Shown: piece by piece, positions 34,493-43,906 of the stretch
Layout of the letters: each line of letters begins with the position of its first letter
Position numbering within the stretch: the first letter of the stretch is position 1
From: Rhodobacteraceae bacterium UBA6197
Lineage (GTDB): Bacteria; Pseudomonadota; Alphaproteobacteria; Rhodobacterales; Rhodobacteraceae
Length of the DNA stretch: 64,000 nucleotides
Direction of reading: 5' to 3'
NCBI GenBank assembly: GCA_002422085.1
Contig: DISZ01000008.1
Span: forward strand, 173,429-237,428
Notes under the pieces: model-generated
What the model was told of the DNA's origin: nothing
The model's database searches: none
The model's input: the letters and a program-made list of their open reading frames with translations, nothing else
Position numbers and translations under genes: made by a program

Positions 34493-35721
34493 GCAGGAAC
34501 CTCATCTCGTGTCTGAAAATTTCCCCGGTCAGAAAATCTTCTCGGGTCAGGGATTTTGCGGCCATGGCGGCGGCCCGGATAGAGTGCCCGCCGCCGCAGG
34601 GCCCGGCGGTCATCAGATCGTGGAAAGTGCAAGACCGCTTTGTCCGATCAGCTTTGCAAGGCCCGCCACGCTGCGCCTGACGATAGCGTGTCGCATGGCA
34701 CGCGCCAAGCCATCTGCGGCCATATCGTTCGCGATCCGCCAGATCCGGTCATGCCCGCGACGCAGGCCGTCAGTTTCGGTCGCCAAGGATCTTGGCGGGA
34801 CATCAGGGTCCTTGCGCCCTTGCGCGTCGCAAGACACGCGGCGATGGCGGCGGCGCATCTCGACGAAGTATCGACAGAAGCGGTCAGCTGACCGCCGATC
34901 GGGGGCTGTCTGCCTACGCGCCAGAGGTCTTTGTCGAGGCCGGCGGTATTGGCGGCTGGCCGCGCTCTGTGGGGGCGCCGGCGCGGCGATGCCACGCGCC
35001 GCGAGGGCGCAAGATTGCGCGGCGATCCCGCGCGGTCACGGCGCGCGCCGTGCCTGCCGCGATCGCCCCTCGCGGACAAGGTGCACGTTGAAACCCGATC
35101 GCCTACGTCGAACCGCGTGGTGCCGTGCCGTTTGCCAAGGCCCGCATTGCACTGGCGTCCTTTGCGCTGTTGCGCGTGATTTCAGCCGGTTTTCCCGGTT
35201 TTCGGATCATCCGTGCCAATTCGCAACGTGGCCAGATCGGTGCCCTGCCCGTTCCCTGTGTCTCGTCCCAGTGAACGGTTTTCGCAAGACATCCTGCCCG
35301 TGCGACGACAAACCAAACCCTGTGGCGGCATCGCGCCCGACCCGGATCAAGGAGATGCCTTGCAACGCAACCCAAAATTGTGAACCCGCCCGTGGCGCGG
35401 CGGAGCTACAGACGGGCGCGGCGCGGTGCCGCGCGTGACCCCATCGCCCCTCGCCCAATTTCGCCCGGTGCCGCAGCACAGCCGATCACCCTGCCCCCCC
35501 CTGCCCGCGGACCATTCTTCGACTTTTTCCCAAGGCGGGTTCGCAGGGTCAAAACAGGCAAAGATCGTCGCCTTGCAAGCCATGATTGAATCATAACTAA
35601 TTGATTCAACTTATTGTGTGATGCTAGCCTTTGACAATACTGATCCAGGTGCGTCGCAAAGGACGCTTGGCATTTGGCGCGACGCCCGAGACTCGTTCAT
35701 CCATCGAGCATGAGGGGCACC
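34493..35721. other. intergenic region of about 1.2 kb, no supported gene
   Basis: The largest gap in the window. The first kilobase is GC-rich with only Arg/Pro/Ala-rich frames. The last 130 bases are an AT-rich island with an inverted repeat and TTGACA/TTGATT sequences, the likely promoter of the large exported protein. Confidence 0.5.
35586..35609. promoter_or_regulatory. perfect inverted repeat upstream of the large exported protein
   Basis: TTGAATCA and TGATTCAA, 8-bp arms with an 8-base spacer, about 113 bases before the start codon in an AT-rich patch. Probable operator; a TTGACA hexamer follows at 35631. Confidence 0.5.
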
Positions 35722-38700
35722 ATGATCATGGCCAATCGACTTGTCGCTTTATTGATTTTCCTTGTCGGGACGCCGTTTCCGGCTGCCAGCCAAGGCCTCG
35801 ACGTGGGTGACGTCTTCAATCTGGGCAATCAGATCCTGAACGGCGCGCAGCAGTCGCAGACGAACCCCCAGCAGCGGGCAGCACCCCCGCCGCAGGGGCT
35901 GACAGAGGGGCAAACGGCATCACAGCGGCTTGCCGAAATCTACGAGACCCAAGCCTTGCTGACGCAGCTTGGTTTCAATCCGGGTCCTGTGGATGGCGTC
36001 ATGGGCGGTCTGACGGCAAATGCCATCCGGCAGTTTCAGGCCGGGCAAGCCTTGCCGCAGACCGGGCAAACCAGCCCAGAGCTCGTGTCGCGGCTGCGTC
36101 GCTTCGCCGGGACGACGGGCGGCGCAAATACAGGCGGGCGCGTGTCGCTTTCGGGCGGTCACGGCGCGTCTCCGAGCTTCGATTGCGGCCGGGCCACCAC
36201 GACCGTCGAACTGGCGATTTGCCGATCGCCAGAGCTTGCCCAACTGGACCGCGCCTTGTCGAAGGCCTATTCCACCCAAAGAGGCTCTGCCTCCTTGATC
36301 CGTGCCCCCGGACTTGCGGCCGAACAAAAGGCCTGGCTCGTTCAACGGGATCGTTGCGGCGATAGCGTCTCTTGCCTGTCGACGGCGATGACCGCAAGGA
36401 TCGCGCAACTTGGCGGCGGCGCCGTGGCAACAGACGATGCGGGCCGCCCGGCGCAGTTCGGCAACTCCGCGGCCCACGGCACAACGCTGTCAGGTGACGC
36501 CGCGCCGCCGGACGCAGCCACGCTTGTCGTGGACGGGCGCCGGGCGATCTTCAACGACGGCTCCGACAAGACGCCCGGGCTGTGGCGGCTTTTTGAACTG
36601 GTCGGGATGATCCCGGGCGACCCGAGATTTGCACCCGAGACTCTGCCACTGTGGACCGGAGATCTGCTGAGCACGCAAGAGCTGCGGGCCATCGCGACGC
36701 AGGCTGCGAACGGTGTTGTCTCGACCAGGGTCGAGGCGTTCCTGTCCGGTCCGCAGCAGCGCGCCGGCATCTCTGCTTCGGAATTCGTGTCGATGCACCT
36801 GTTGGCAAATGACTTTGAACGCCTGCGCTTTGCGGCATTGCTTCGGGAACGGGTTGGCGCGGTCTTGCCGGGGATGCGGCCGCAGACGCCCGTGCCGATA
36901 CGCTTCTATTGCCGTTTGGAGCTGACGCGGACTCAGCAAACGCTGTCGCCGCTTTACGACTTTGACACTCAGACATTCCAGATTGCCGGTTTTGCGCAGA
37001 ACTGTGCGACCGCCGACGAACGAATGGTCGGGCGCAAACCTCGGCCCGCACTTGGCACGATCAATCACGGCAGGTTCCTGCCGACGATGGAAACCGGCGA
37101 CTATCCCGCGACGATTGCGCTTGCACCCGATCAGGCCGAGGAATTCGTCAATGTGATGAGCGAGCATCCGATTGTCATCGGCTTTGACGGCGAGCTTGAT
37201 GCCCGCTCGGGTCGCTCGAAAGGAAGCGACAGTGCACCGGGTGGCGAGCCCGTCTCGCTATACACGATCCGCCGGACCGGCCCCTACAAGCTCTATTATC
37301 AAAGTCAGCCCGACCGCGCGATCTATGAATTCGCCCCCGACCAGTTGCGGCCCAAACCCCTGTCGGATAGCGAAAAACAGGCGCGCAGGCTTGCCGACAT
37401 GGAACGGATCTGGACATTCTACCAGCCGGACGAACAACAGGTGCTGCTTGACCTTGCGACGCCGCGCGGCAGCTATTCTGCCGATCTTTTCGGCGGCGAC
37501 GGCCTTTTGACCTTTACGCTAAGTCCGGCGATCGGAAACTGGGACCGTGTGAGCGCGCCGGTGCCGGAGAACGGGTTGAAGGACGGTTTTGACACTGGAC
37601 CATCGCGGCGCATCGCGCAGGCGCTTGGCCGCCCCCAGACGTCGGTTTTTGCCGCGCGGATGGGCCTGATGGGTGGTGGCGGCAGCCCGGTTTCGCAGGT
37701 CTATGTGGCGCTTCCCGACGTGCTTGAAAATTACAAGCGCCCGCCGCCACCGACCAAAGAGAAGCTGGACCTGTGGATCAATTTCCGGATGACGCGGGTC
37801 TGGCAACTGCCCGGGCAGCGGACCGAGCCCGAGATCCTGATCTTTGCGGTGCCGGTGTCGGGCAGCTATTACCGGGCTGAAACGGCGATCGGCGCCAGTC
37901 AGGCACCGGTCTTCGAGTTCCGTTTCGACGATACCGGACCGATCGACTATGCGCGTTCCAACCTCGCGCGTCCCCGCGATATTCTGGCCGCTGTCGCGCA
38001 AGCAACCGGAAGCGACCGGGCCGGTTTGATCGCGTCGCTCTACCCTGCAACCTCGCAAGACGCGTTCGCGCGGCGCGACGAAATCGACATGCTCGCGTCC
38101 ACGGCGGAGCCCGTCGATCTTGGCGGTTTCTGGATGACCGGCAACGGCCAGTTCGCGGACTATGACTTTGAGGCGCAAAACTTCGGTTTCGATTATCTGA
38201 ACCTCGACTTTTCCGACAACCTGTCACGCAACGAGGGTGGAATCCGGCGCGAAAAGCTGTTCCGGCTGACCAATGTGGACGACTCCCTCGGCCTCCGTTT
38301 TCCAATGGCCGAGGACGAGGCGCGCCGCCTTTTGCAGGCGACTGCGGGCAGTGACGCAACCTTGCGCGCCCTGATCGTGGCCGTCGCGCCCGATAGCGCC
38401 GGCAAAGGGCCGGGCTTGCCGATGCCGGCGCGGATCGCCGAGATCGTCGTGCTGCGCCCCGGCAGCGATCCGCAGGTAGAGGTCGGCGCCAACATTCTTG
38501 CGCGGATCGCCATCGCCTCGGGCAAGGAGCCCGCCCCCTCTGACGCAGCGCCGCCGACCACGACCGCGGCGGGGGCATACGACATTCTGGATATCCGCAT
38601 TCGGCAGGCATTTGATACCGTGCTGCCAGCGATCGAGGCCTCGTTCGCGCCGGAAGCCATCCTCTACGGCCGCCGGGATGTCTGGGCGGGCCAGGAAAAT

Positions 38701-39411
38701 CTGCCACGGCCCGTGACGCTGACGACACCCCTTGCCGAGGCGACGATTCTTGTCCGCGACGGTGGCGGCGACAGTCTGACGATCTTTCACGAACCGCTTT
38801 TGCCCGACGATCCGGTCACCGGAGTCGCCCGCACCCTTCGCTTTGCCGAGGGCAAGCGCCCGGCGCCTGATGCGATAAAGGCGCTTTTGGTGGACAAATA
38901 TGGCGACATGGACGCGCAACAGGACTTCGCCTTTGATTGGTTCCGCGCCACGCCATTGCCCAAGGCAGAGCCGAGCGGAGAGATGAGCGTGGGCGACATC
39001 ATGCGGCTGGAAACCGAGGCCCAGGCCGCGCAAACCTTTGCGTTCAGGTGCAAACAGATGCTGTCGAGCATCGCCTTGCAGTTCGACCAAGAGGCCCGGT
39101 CTTTCATTCGAATGGGCAGCCCGGCCTTTACCGACCGCAGCTATCCGGTGGTCGATCAGGACAAGACCCCGACACCACTTCCGGGCACCAACCCGCTTTG
39201 GCCGATGGGCCATGTCGAAACCTCCAACCCGGAATGTGGCGAAGATTTCGTGATCGCGACGATCGAGCCGGATAGCAACGGTCTGGTTTCAATGCTGCGC
39301 GTTCTGGTGACGAACCGTGGCTACCTCGCCGAGATCGAAGCGAAGGCCAAGCAGGCTCTCATTGACATGAACGCCTCCGAGGCGGGTGCGGCACCCGAGA
39401 TCAAGCTGTAG
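35722..39411 (+). CDS. large exported protein: peptidoglycan-binding + LprI-like domains + unassigned repeats
   Basis: A 1,229-residue protein. A Sec signal peptide (residues 1-24, ending AAS) leads into a Gln-rich linker, a PG_binding_1-like domain at about 70-126 (LLTQLGFNPGPVDGVMG, TANAIRQFQ) and an LprI/DUF1311-like domain at about 153-230 (SFDCGRATTTVELAICRSPEL, with paired cysteines). The remaining 1,000 residues are soluble-looking and beta-rich, and I recognise no family there. A short pattern recurs: YDFDTQTF at 412, YDFEAQNF at 814 and FDQEARSF at 1121, each in similar surroundings. I choose the ATG at 35722 because GAGGGG precedes it. Monocistronic. Periplasmic; role unknown. Confidence 0.85.
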   Translation: MIMANRLVALLIFLVGTPFPAASQGLDVGDVFNLGNQILNGAQQSQTNPQQRAAPPPQGLTEGQTASQRLAEIYETQALLTQLGFNPGPVDGVMGGLTANAIRQFQAGQALPQTGQTSPELVSRLRRFAGTTGGANTGGRVSLSGGHGASPSFDCGRATTTVELAICRSPELAQLDRALSKAYSTQRGSASLIRAPGLAAEQKAWLVQRDRCGDSVSCLSTAMTARIAQLGGGAVATDDAGRPAQFGNSAAHGTTLSGDAAPPDAATLVVDGRRAIFNDGSDKTPGLWRLFELVGMIPGDPRFAPETLPLWTGDLLSTQELRAIATQAANGVVSTRVEAFLSGPQQRAGISASEFVSMHLLANDFERLRFAALLRERVGAVLPGMRPQTPVPIRFYCRLELTRTQQTLSPLYDFDTQTFQIAGFAQNCATADERMVGRKPRPALGTINHGRFLPTMETGDYPATIALAPDQAEEFVNVMSEHPIVIGFDGELDARSGRSKGSDSAPGGEPVSLYTIRRTGPYKLYYQSQPDRAIYEFAPDQLRPKPLSDSEKQARRLADMERIWTFYQPDEQQVLLDLATPRGSYSADLFGGDGLLTFTLSPAIGNWDRVSAPVPENGLKDGFDTGPSRRIAQALGRPQTSVFAARMGLMGGGGSPVSQVYVALPDVLENYKRPPPPTKEKLDLWINFRMTRVWQLPGQRTEPEILIFAVPVSGSYYRAETAIGASQAPVFEFRFDDTGPIDYARSNLARPRDILAAVAQATGSDRAGLIASLYPATSQDAFARRDEIDMLASTAEPVDLGGFWMTGNGQFADYDFEAQNFGFDYLNLDFSDNLSRNEGGIRREKLFRLTNVDDSLGLRFPMAEDEARRLLQATAGSDATLRALIVAVAPDSAGKGPGLPMPARIAEIVVLRPGSDPQVEVGANILARIAIASGKEPAPSDAAPPTTTAAGAYDILDIRIRQAFDTVLPAIEASFAPEAILYGRRDVWAGQENLPRPVTLTTPLAEATILVRDGGGDSLTIFHEPLLPDDPVTGVARTLRFAEGKRPAPDAIKALLVDKYGDMDAQQDFAFDWFRATPLPKAEPSGEMSVGDIMRLETEAQAAQTFAFRCKQMLSSIALQFDQEARSFIRMGSPAFTDRSYPVVDQDKTPTPLPGTNPLWPMGHVETSNPECGEDFVIATIEPDSNGLVSMLRVLVTNRGYLAEIEAKAKQALIDMNASEAGAAPEIKL

Positions 39412-39931
39412 GTGAACATCAACGCGGTTTGGGGCCAATCGCCACGGGATCGGGCGGTCTGGGGCGATCCGTTCTTGCGTTTGAAGGGTCGGCCGCCCCT
39501 CAAAAGGGGCATCAGAGCGGTTTGCGTCTCAACGGCCGGAGGTATCTGTTTACCCAGCGTGCAAGCGGGTCAGGAAGCGCGCGTTTTCGGGTGATCGGGC
39601 AAGCCGACACTGCCGGCCACCGAACCGGGATCCGCATTTGACCAGTTGCGGCAACCTCACCGCTGCCGCGCCCCGAGGACAGCATGACGCCACCGGCCCG
39701 GACCGGCACGCGGCAGCCTCGCCGCGCCCCGTCGGCAAATTTCCGCAACGCGTCGGGTCCGGGCAGGATAATCGAACCGGTCGGGCAATCTGGCAGGTCG
39801 GGCAAGCTTGCAGGTCGGGCAAGCTTGCAGGTCGGGCAAGCTTGCAGATCGGGCTATCTGGCGGATCGGGCGAACCGAGCGGGCCGGAATTCGGCCAAGG
39901 GGTCAGGTCTCAGCGCAGATCCGCTTGACGA
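39412..39931. other. intergenic region with a 17-bp tandem array
   Basis: Convergent intergenic space between the large exported protein and acuI. Apart from the tandem array at 39779-39863, no gene or standard terminator is visible. Confidence 0.55.
39779..39863. repeat. 17-bp tandem repeat, five units
   Basis: Units start at 39779, 39796, 39813, 39830 and 39847. The three central units are identical (GGTCGGGCAAGCTTGCA); the outer two differ at three to five positions. A sixth, more degenerate unit follows to about 39880. Each central unit contains the palindrome GCAAGCTTGC. There are no spacers, so it is not CRISPR. Confidence 0.9.
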
Positions 39932-40924
39932 TCAACCCAACTCCGGCGCAATCGGCACGACCACGCGGCCACGGATCCGGCCGTCGAGAAACTTCGGCGC
40001 GGTCTCGATCACCTTGTCAAACGGCAGTTCAACCGACAGCGCGTCAAGCTTGTCCAGATCCAGTTCCTTGGCCAGAAGGCGCCATGCCTCGCGCCGGGTC
40101 TTGGCCGGGCACATCACGCTATCGACCCCCGCCAGCGCCACACCGCGCAAAATGAAAGGCGCGACAGAGGCGGGCAGGTCCATCCCGGCGGCCAGCCCGC
40201 AGGCCGCGACCGTGCCGCCATAGCGGATCATCGACAGCAGATTGGCCAGCGGCGTGCTACCGGCCACATCGATCGCGCCGGCCCAGCGTTCCTTGTTCAG
40301 CGCCCGCGGTTTGCCCGCCAATTCGACCCGATCGACGATGCTCACGGCACCAAGGCTCTTCAGATAGTCGGACTCTTCGGCGCGCCCGGTCACCGCGGCG
40401 ACCTGATAACCCCGCCCGGCCAGCAGTGCGATCGCCACCGACCCCACGCCGCCCGCGGCCCCCGTCACCGCGATTTCGCCACGCTCGGGCGTCACACCGT
40501 TGCGCGCAAGCGCCATCACGCACAGCATCGCGGTATAGCCCGCCGTCCCGATCGCCATGGCGCGGCGCAACGAGATCCCCGCAGGCAACGGCACCAGCCA
40601 ATCGCCCTTGACCCGCGCCTCTTTCGCAAGCCCCCCCCAATGGGTTTCACCTACGCCCCACCCGTTCAGCACGACACGGTCACCGGGCTTGTAGTCGGGG
40701 TGCGCGCTTTCCCTCACCACGCCCGAGAAATCAATCCCCGGCACCATCGGAAAAGTCCGCACCACCGGCGCGCGCCCGGTAATCGCCAGAGCATCCTTGT
40801 AGTTCAACGTCGAATAGGCGACCTCGACCCGCACATCGCCCTCAGGCAGCTGGGCGGTGGACACTTGCTGGTACGAGACGCTTTGGGTCTCGTCGGCTTT
40901 CTCGATCACGATGGCGTCGAACAT
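39932..40924 (-). CDS. acuI: acryloyl-CoA reductase AcuI
   Basis: NADPH-dependent medium-chain reductase of 330 residues (YhdH/AcuI type) that converts the toxic acryloyl-CoA to propionyl-CoA in DMSP and acrylate catabolism. Blocks: LNYKDALAITG, VPGIDFSGVV, WGVGETHWGG, the nucleotide-binding VTGAAGGVGSVAIALL, and CGLAAGMDLPASV. The ATG follows AGGAGG. It starts 12 bases after the acuR stop, as in the Rhodobacter sphaeroides acuR-acuI operon, but no DMSP lyase gene (dddL) follows. Confidence 0.93.
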   Translation of the reverse strand: MFDAIVIEKADETQSVSYQQVSTAQLPEGDVRVEVAYSTLNYKDALAITGRAPVVRTFPMVPGIDFSGVVRESAHPDYKPGDRVVLNGWGVGETHWGGLAKEARVKGDWLVPLPAGISLRRAMAIGTAGYTAMLCVMALARNGVTPERGEIAVTGAAGGVGSVAIALLAGRGYQVAAVTGRAEESDYLKSLGAVSIVDRVELAGKPRALNKERWAGAIDVAGSTPLANLLSMIRYGGTVAACGLAAGMDLPASVAPFILRGVALAGVDSVMCPAKTRREAWRLLAKELDLDKLDALSVELPFDKVIETAPKFLDGRIRGRVVVPIAPELG

Positions 40925-40936
40925 GGGAGCCTCCTG

Positions 40937-41584
40937 TCAGGGGGTGATAAGGTTCAGGTATGTGCCGGCAAACTGGCGCAAGGGGGCAGGATCGCGCTCC
41001 ATCTTGGCGCGCAGAACCGCCCCTTCCCAACCGGTCCAGAAAACGGCGGCAAGCGCCTCTGGCGCGAGATCGGCGCGCAGCGCGCCGTCCTCTTTCGCGG
41101 CGCACAAACAGGTTGCGGTAAGCGCCTGCCAATCGGCCAGCACCCCGATCAACCGGGCCCTGAACGGCTCGGGCAGCACGCCCATCTCTTGGCCCAGATT
41201 GCCGATCAGACAGCCTCGGGTGAAGCCGTGCCGCGCCATGCCCGCTTCGGCGTCTTGCATGAAGCCGCGCAAACGGTCGAGCGGCGCAAGGCCGTCATCG
41301 CCAAGCGCACGGTCGAGTCTGGCGGAAAAATAGGCGTCATAGGCGTCGATCAACTGCAGACCGAAATCGGCCTTGGACCCGAAATGGTGATAGAAACTGC
41401 CGCGCGGCACGCGCGCCGCCTTCAATATTTCATCGACCCCGGTCGCGCCATAACCGCGTTCGGTCAGATGAACCAACCCGGCGCGGATCAGCTTGGCCCG
41501 AGTCTCTGAATGTGCAGGATCGACCTTCGGACGCCCCCGGCGCTTGGGCGGTGCCACGGGTATAGTGGGGGCGGTGATGCTCAT
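40937..41584 (-). CDS. acuR: TetR-family repressor AcuR
   Basis: Repressor of 215 residues with the HTH GATGVDEILKAARVPRGSFYHHF near the N-terminus, preceded by a basic arm (PPKRRGRPK). In R. sphaeroides AcuR represses acuR-acuI-dddL and is released by acryloate. I start at the ATG at 41584, although no ribosome binding site precedes it, because the likely transcription start lies at about that position (leaderless mRNA). A GTG six codons upstream lies inside the operator. Confidence 0.88.
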   Translation of the reverse strand: MSITAPTIPVAPPKRRGRPKVDPAHSETRAKLIRAGLVHLTERGYGATGVDEILKAARVPRGSFYHHFGSKADFGLQLIDAYDAYFSARLDRALGDDGLAPLDRLRGFMQDAEAGMARHGFTRGCLIGNLGQEMGVLPEPFRARLIGVLADWQALTATCLCAAKEDGALRADLAPEALAAVFWTGWEGAVLRAKMERDPAPLRQFAGTYLNLITP

Positions 41585-41591
41585 GGTGGAT

Positions 41592-41620
41592 TTACTAGAC
41601 ACACCGGTCTAATAAGTCAA
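41592..41620 (-). promoter_or_regulatory. acuR promoter and AcuR operator
   Basis: On the minus strand, TTGACT (41620-41615), a 17-base spacer and TAGTAA (41597-41592) form a promoter whose start point would be about one base before the acuR ATG. The inverted repeat TAGAC-N6-GTCTA (41596-41611) fills the spacer, the place for a repressor. Confidence 0.7.
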
Positions 41621-42267
41621 CGCAGATGTGCCGGACCGCGATCAAGACAGGGAAAACAACCTGCGCAGGCGCGACGCGGGGGTGTTTTCGGCCCGCCTGA
41701 CCCGCGCAAGAACAACGCGCCACGCCCCCGAAAGGATCAATGGCCCCGCGAACAGAATGGCCGGCGGTCGCTCGTGAAAAGCAATGCCGCCACACCGCCG
41801 CAGGACCGCTTGCCTTGCACTCTGCCGATTGCCTGACGCAGAGGTAAAACCTTCGCCGCAACACGCACGCCTGTTTCAAAGGCGCGTGCAAACCGCCCTG
41901 CCGCAGCCAGTCTCCGGTGCCGCGGCGAAACGATCGGGCCTTGCGCCGGGGCGCCTCGCGCCCGTCAAGCGTGTTCTCGACAGTGACCATTTGCGACAAG
42001 AGCCGCGCTGCGCCAGTTCCGACATGGCCGGCCTTGCAAAGCCCGTCGCGGGCGGTCCCTGGCCAAATCATCCGCGGGCCTTGGCTTGACCACCCTTGCC
42101 GCGCGCATCCGCTTGGTGGCGCGACGCGCGGCCACGTTCCTGCTGCAAGGCAGATCGACGCAAGGGGCAGCTGGCATGCTGTCGGTGCGGCCGGTTTTCG
42201 CAAGCCTCAAAACGCTTGACACACAGGACCAAAGCGCGGCTTCTGGCCCCGACATGAAAGCACCCCC
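41621..42267. other. intergenic region of about 650 bases, no supported gene
   Basis: Divergent space between acuR and rsgA. After the acuR promoter I see no credible gene or structured element. Confidence 0.5.
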
Positions 42268-43350
42268 ATGAGCCGGGACTATTCAATGCCATTTCCGCCA
42301 GACCAAAGCCCTGAAGCCGCCGAACGAAAGCCGTCAACGCGCGAGATATTGGGCTGGCAGCCCTGCTTTGCGCAACAGGTCAGCGGCGACGAACTGACCG
42401 ACACCCCGCCCGTGCGCGTCACCGAGGTGCATCGAAGCGCGTTGCATGTTGTCGGCGATGGCATCGACACGACCATTCCCTCGATCGCCGACATCACGGT
42501 CGGGGACTGGATATTGCTGGACCCCCTGCAACCCCAGATGAGCCGGGTTCTGGACCGCAAGAGCCTGATCAAACGGCGCGCGCCGGGCAGTGATCGGCGG
42601 GTGCAACTGATCGCCGCCAATCTCGATACGGTGTTCATCGTGACCTCGTGCAACCCCGATTTCAATGTCGCGCGGCTGGAACGGTATGTCGCCTTGGCCC
42701 TCGACGCCGGAATCACGCCGGTCATCCTTTTGACGAAGGCCGATCTATGTGCCGATGGCACGCCCTATGAGAACGCCGCGCGCGCCATATCCGACCAGGT
42801 GGCGGTGCTGACGATCGACGCGCGCGGGGACGAACCAAGGACCAAGCTGGCAGACTGGTGTCGCCCGGGCCAGACGGTCGCCTTTCTGGGCTCGTCCGGC
42901 GTCGGGAAATCCACGCTGACCAATGCGCTGGCCGGCAACCAGGCGATCGAGACGCAGGCCATACGCGAAGATGATGCCCGAGGGCGCCACACGACGACCC
43001 GGCGGCAACTGCACCTGCTGCCCGGTGGCTATGTGGTGATGGACACGCCGGGCATGCGCGAGCTGCAACTGACCGACGCAGCCGCGGGCATAGACGATGT
43101 CTTTGCAGATCTGAGCGATCTTGCGACAGGCTGCCGCTTCAGCGATTGCCAGCATCTGGTGGAACCGGGCTGCGCCGTTCTGGCGGCCGTCGAGTCCGGC
43201 GCGATCGACGCGGCACGATTCGGCCGCTGGCAAAAACTGATGGCCGAAGAGGCGTTCAATTCCGCCAGCCTGTCCCGGCGAAAATCAAAGGACAAGGCGC
43301 TGGGCAAGACGATCCGCCTGATCAAGAAGAAAAACGCCAAGCCAAACTGA
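42268..43350 (+). CDS. rsgA: ribosome small-subunit biogenesis GTPase RsgA
   Basis: Circularly permuted GTPase of 360 residues that matures the 30S subunit. The motifs come in the permuted order: G4 (LLTKADL), then G1 (GSSGVGKST) and G3 (DTPGMREL). An N-terminal OB-fold precedes them, and the zinc knuckle CRFSDCQH...C follows at about 290-305. The C-terminus is basic (RRKSKDKALGKTIRLIKKK). The ATG at 42268 has a weak ribosome binding site (GAAAG); an ATG six codons on is an alternative start. Confidence 0.93.
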   Translation: MSRDYSMPFPPDQSPEAAERKPSTREILGWQPCFAQQVSGDELTDTPPVRVTEVHRSALHVVGDGIDTTIPSIADITVGDWILLDPLQPQMSRVLDRKSLIKRRAPGSDRRVQLIAANLDTVFIVTSCNPDFNVARLERYVALALDAGITPVILLTKADLCADGTPYENAARAISDQVAVLTIDARGDEPRTKLADWCRPGQTVAFLGSSGVGKSTLTNALAGNQAIETQAIREDDARGRHTTTRRQLHLLPGGYVVMDTPGMRELQLTDAAAGIDDVFADLSDLATGCRFSDCQHLVEPGCAVLAAVESGAIDAARFGRWQKLMAEEAFNSASLSRRKSKDKALGKTIRLIKKKNAKPN

Positions 43351-43900
43351 AGCGGTGGAAAATGCGATCGAAAGCCCCTCGGATCCGCAAGCACCCTTCG
43401 GGAAACGGCTGGTGTTTGCCCTTGCAGTCCTTGCGCCAACGTCGGGCCCGGCAGCGCGGCCGATCGGCGCGGGATCCGTCAGACAGTTGGGCCAGAAGCC
43501 GCCTCACGCGAGCTTGACCCCTTTCCCTGAGAGGCACCGGAGGCGACAGGTTTTCTGGCGCCCATTCGGCCTTGGTGAAGATCTTTTCCGCGTCGGGAAC
43601 CGGCTCTTGATGCGAAATCGAGGCCTTGGGCCGCCGCGACAGTGGAAGGGTCCGGCAGATTTGTTCGGCCCACTCTTGCGCCCGGAACGGACGGGGCGCC
43701 GAACCAACCCCGACCGGCAACGCCCAGACGGCAATCCGCAAACCTCCCGGCCCTTTGAGCGGTCCCGCCGCATTTCTGGAGCGCGTCGGTGGCGTCTGGC
43801 CCGACCCTGCGGTCGCCTGCGCGACAGAAGTTTTCTGCCGGTGGCCAAGGGCCGCTATCGCGGCTTGACACGCGCATAATCTATCCGTAATTCATGATAT
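43351..43900. other. intergenic region of about 550 bases, promoter at its right end
   Basis: No credible gene. The last 40 bases hold the promoter-like and dyad sequences of the arsR-arsC fusion gene. Confidence 0.5.
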
Positions 43901-43906
43901 ATGGAT
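43865..43906 (+). promoter_or_regulatory. promoter/operator of the arsR-arsC fusion
   Basis: TTGACA (43865-43870), a 17-base spacer and TAATTC (43888-43893) would start RNA near 43900, directly at the ATG (43901), and no ribosome binding site is present. The dyad TATCC-N15-GGATA runs across the start codon. Confidence 0.5.

Noticed and set aside
34613..35079. Minus-strand frames upstream of the lyxose isomerase
   Set aside because: No ribosome binding site and no recognisable domain; composition typical of random GC-rich sequence.
39779..39863. CRISPR-like array
   Set aside because: Units are directly adjacent with no spacers, and no cas gene is near.
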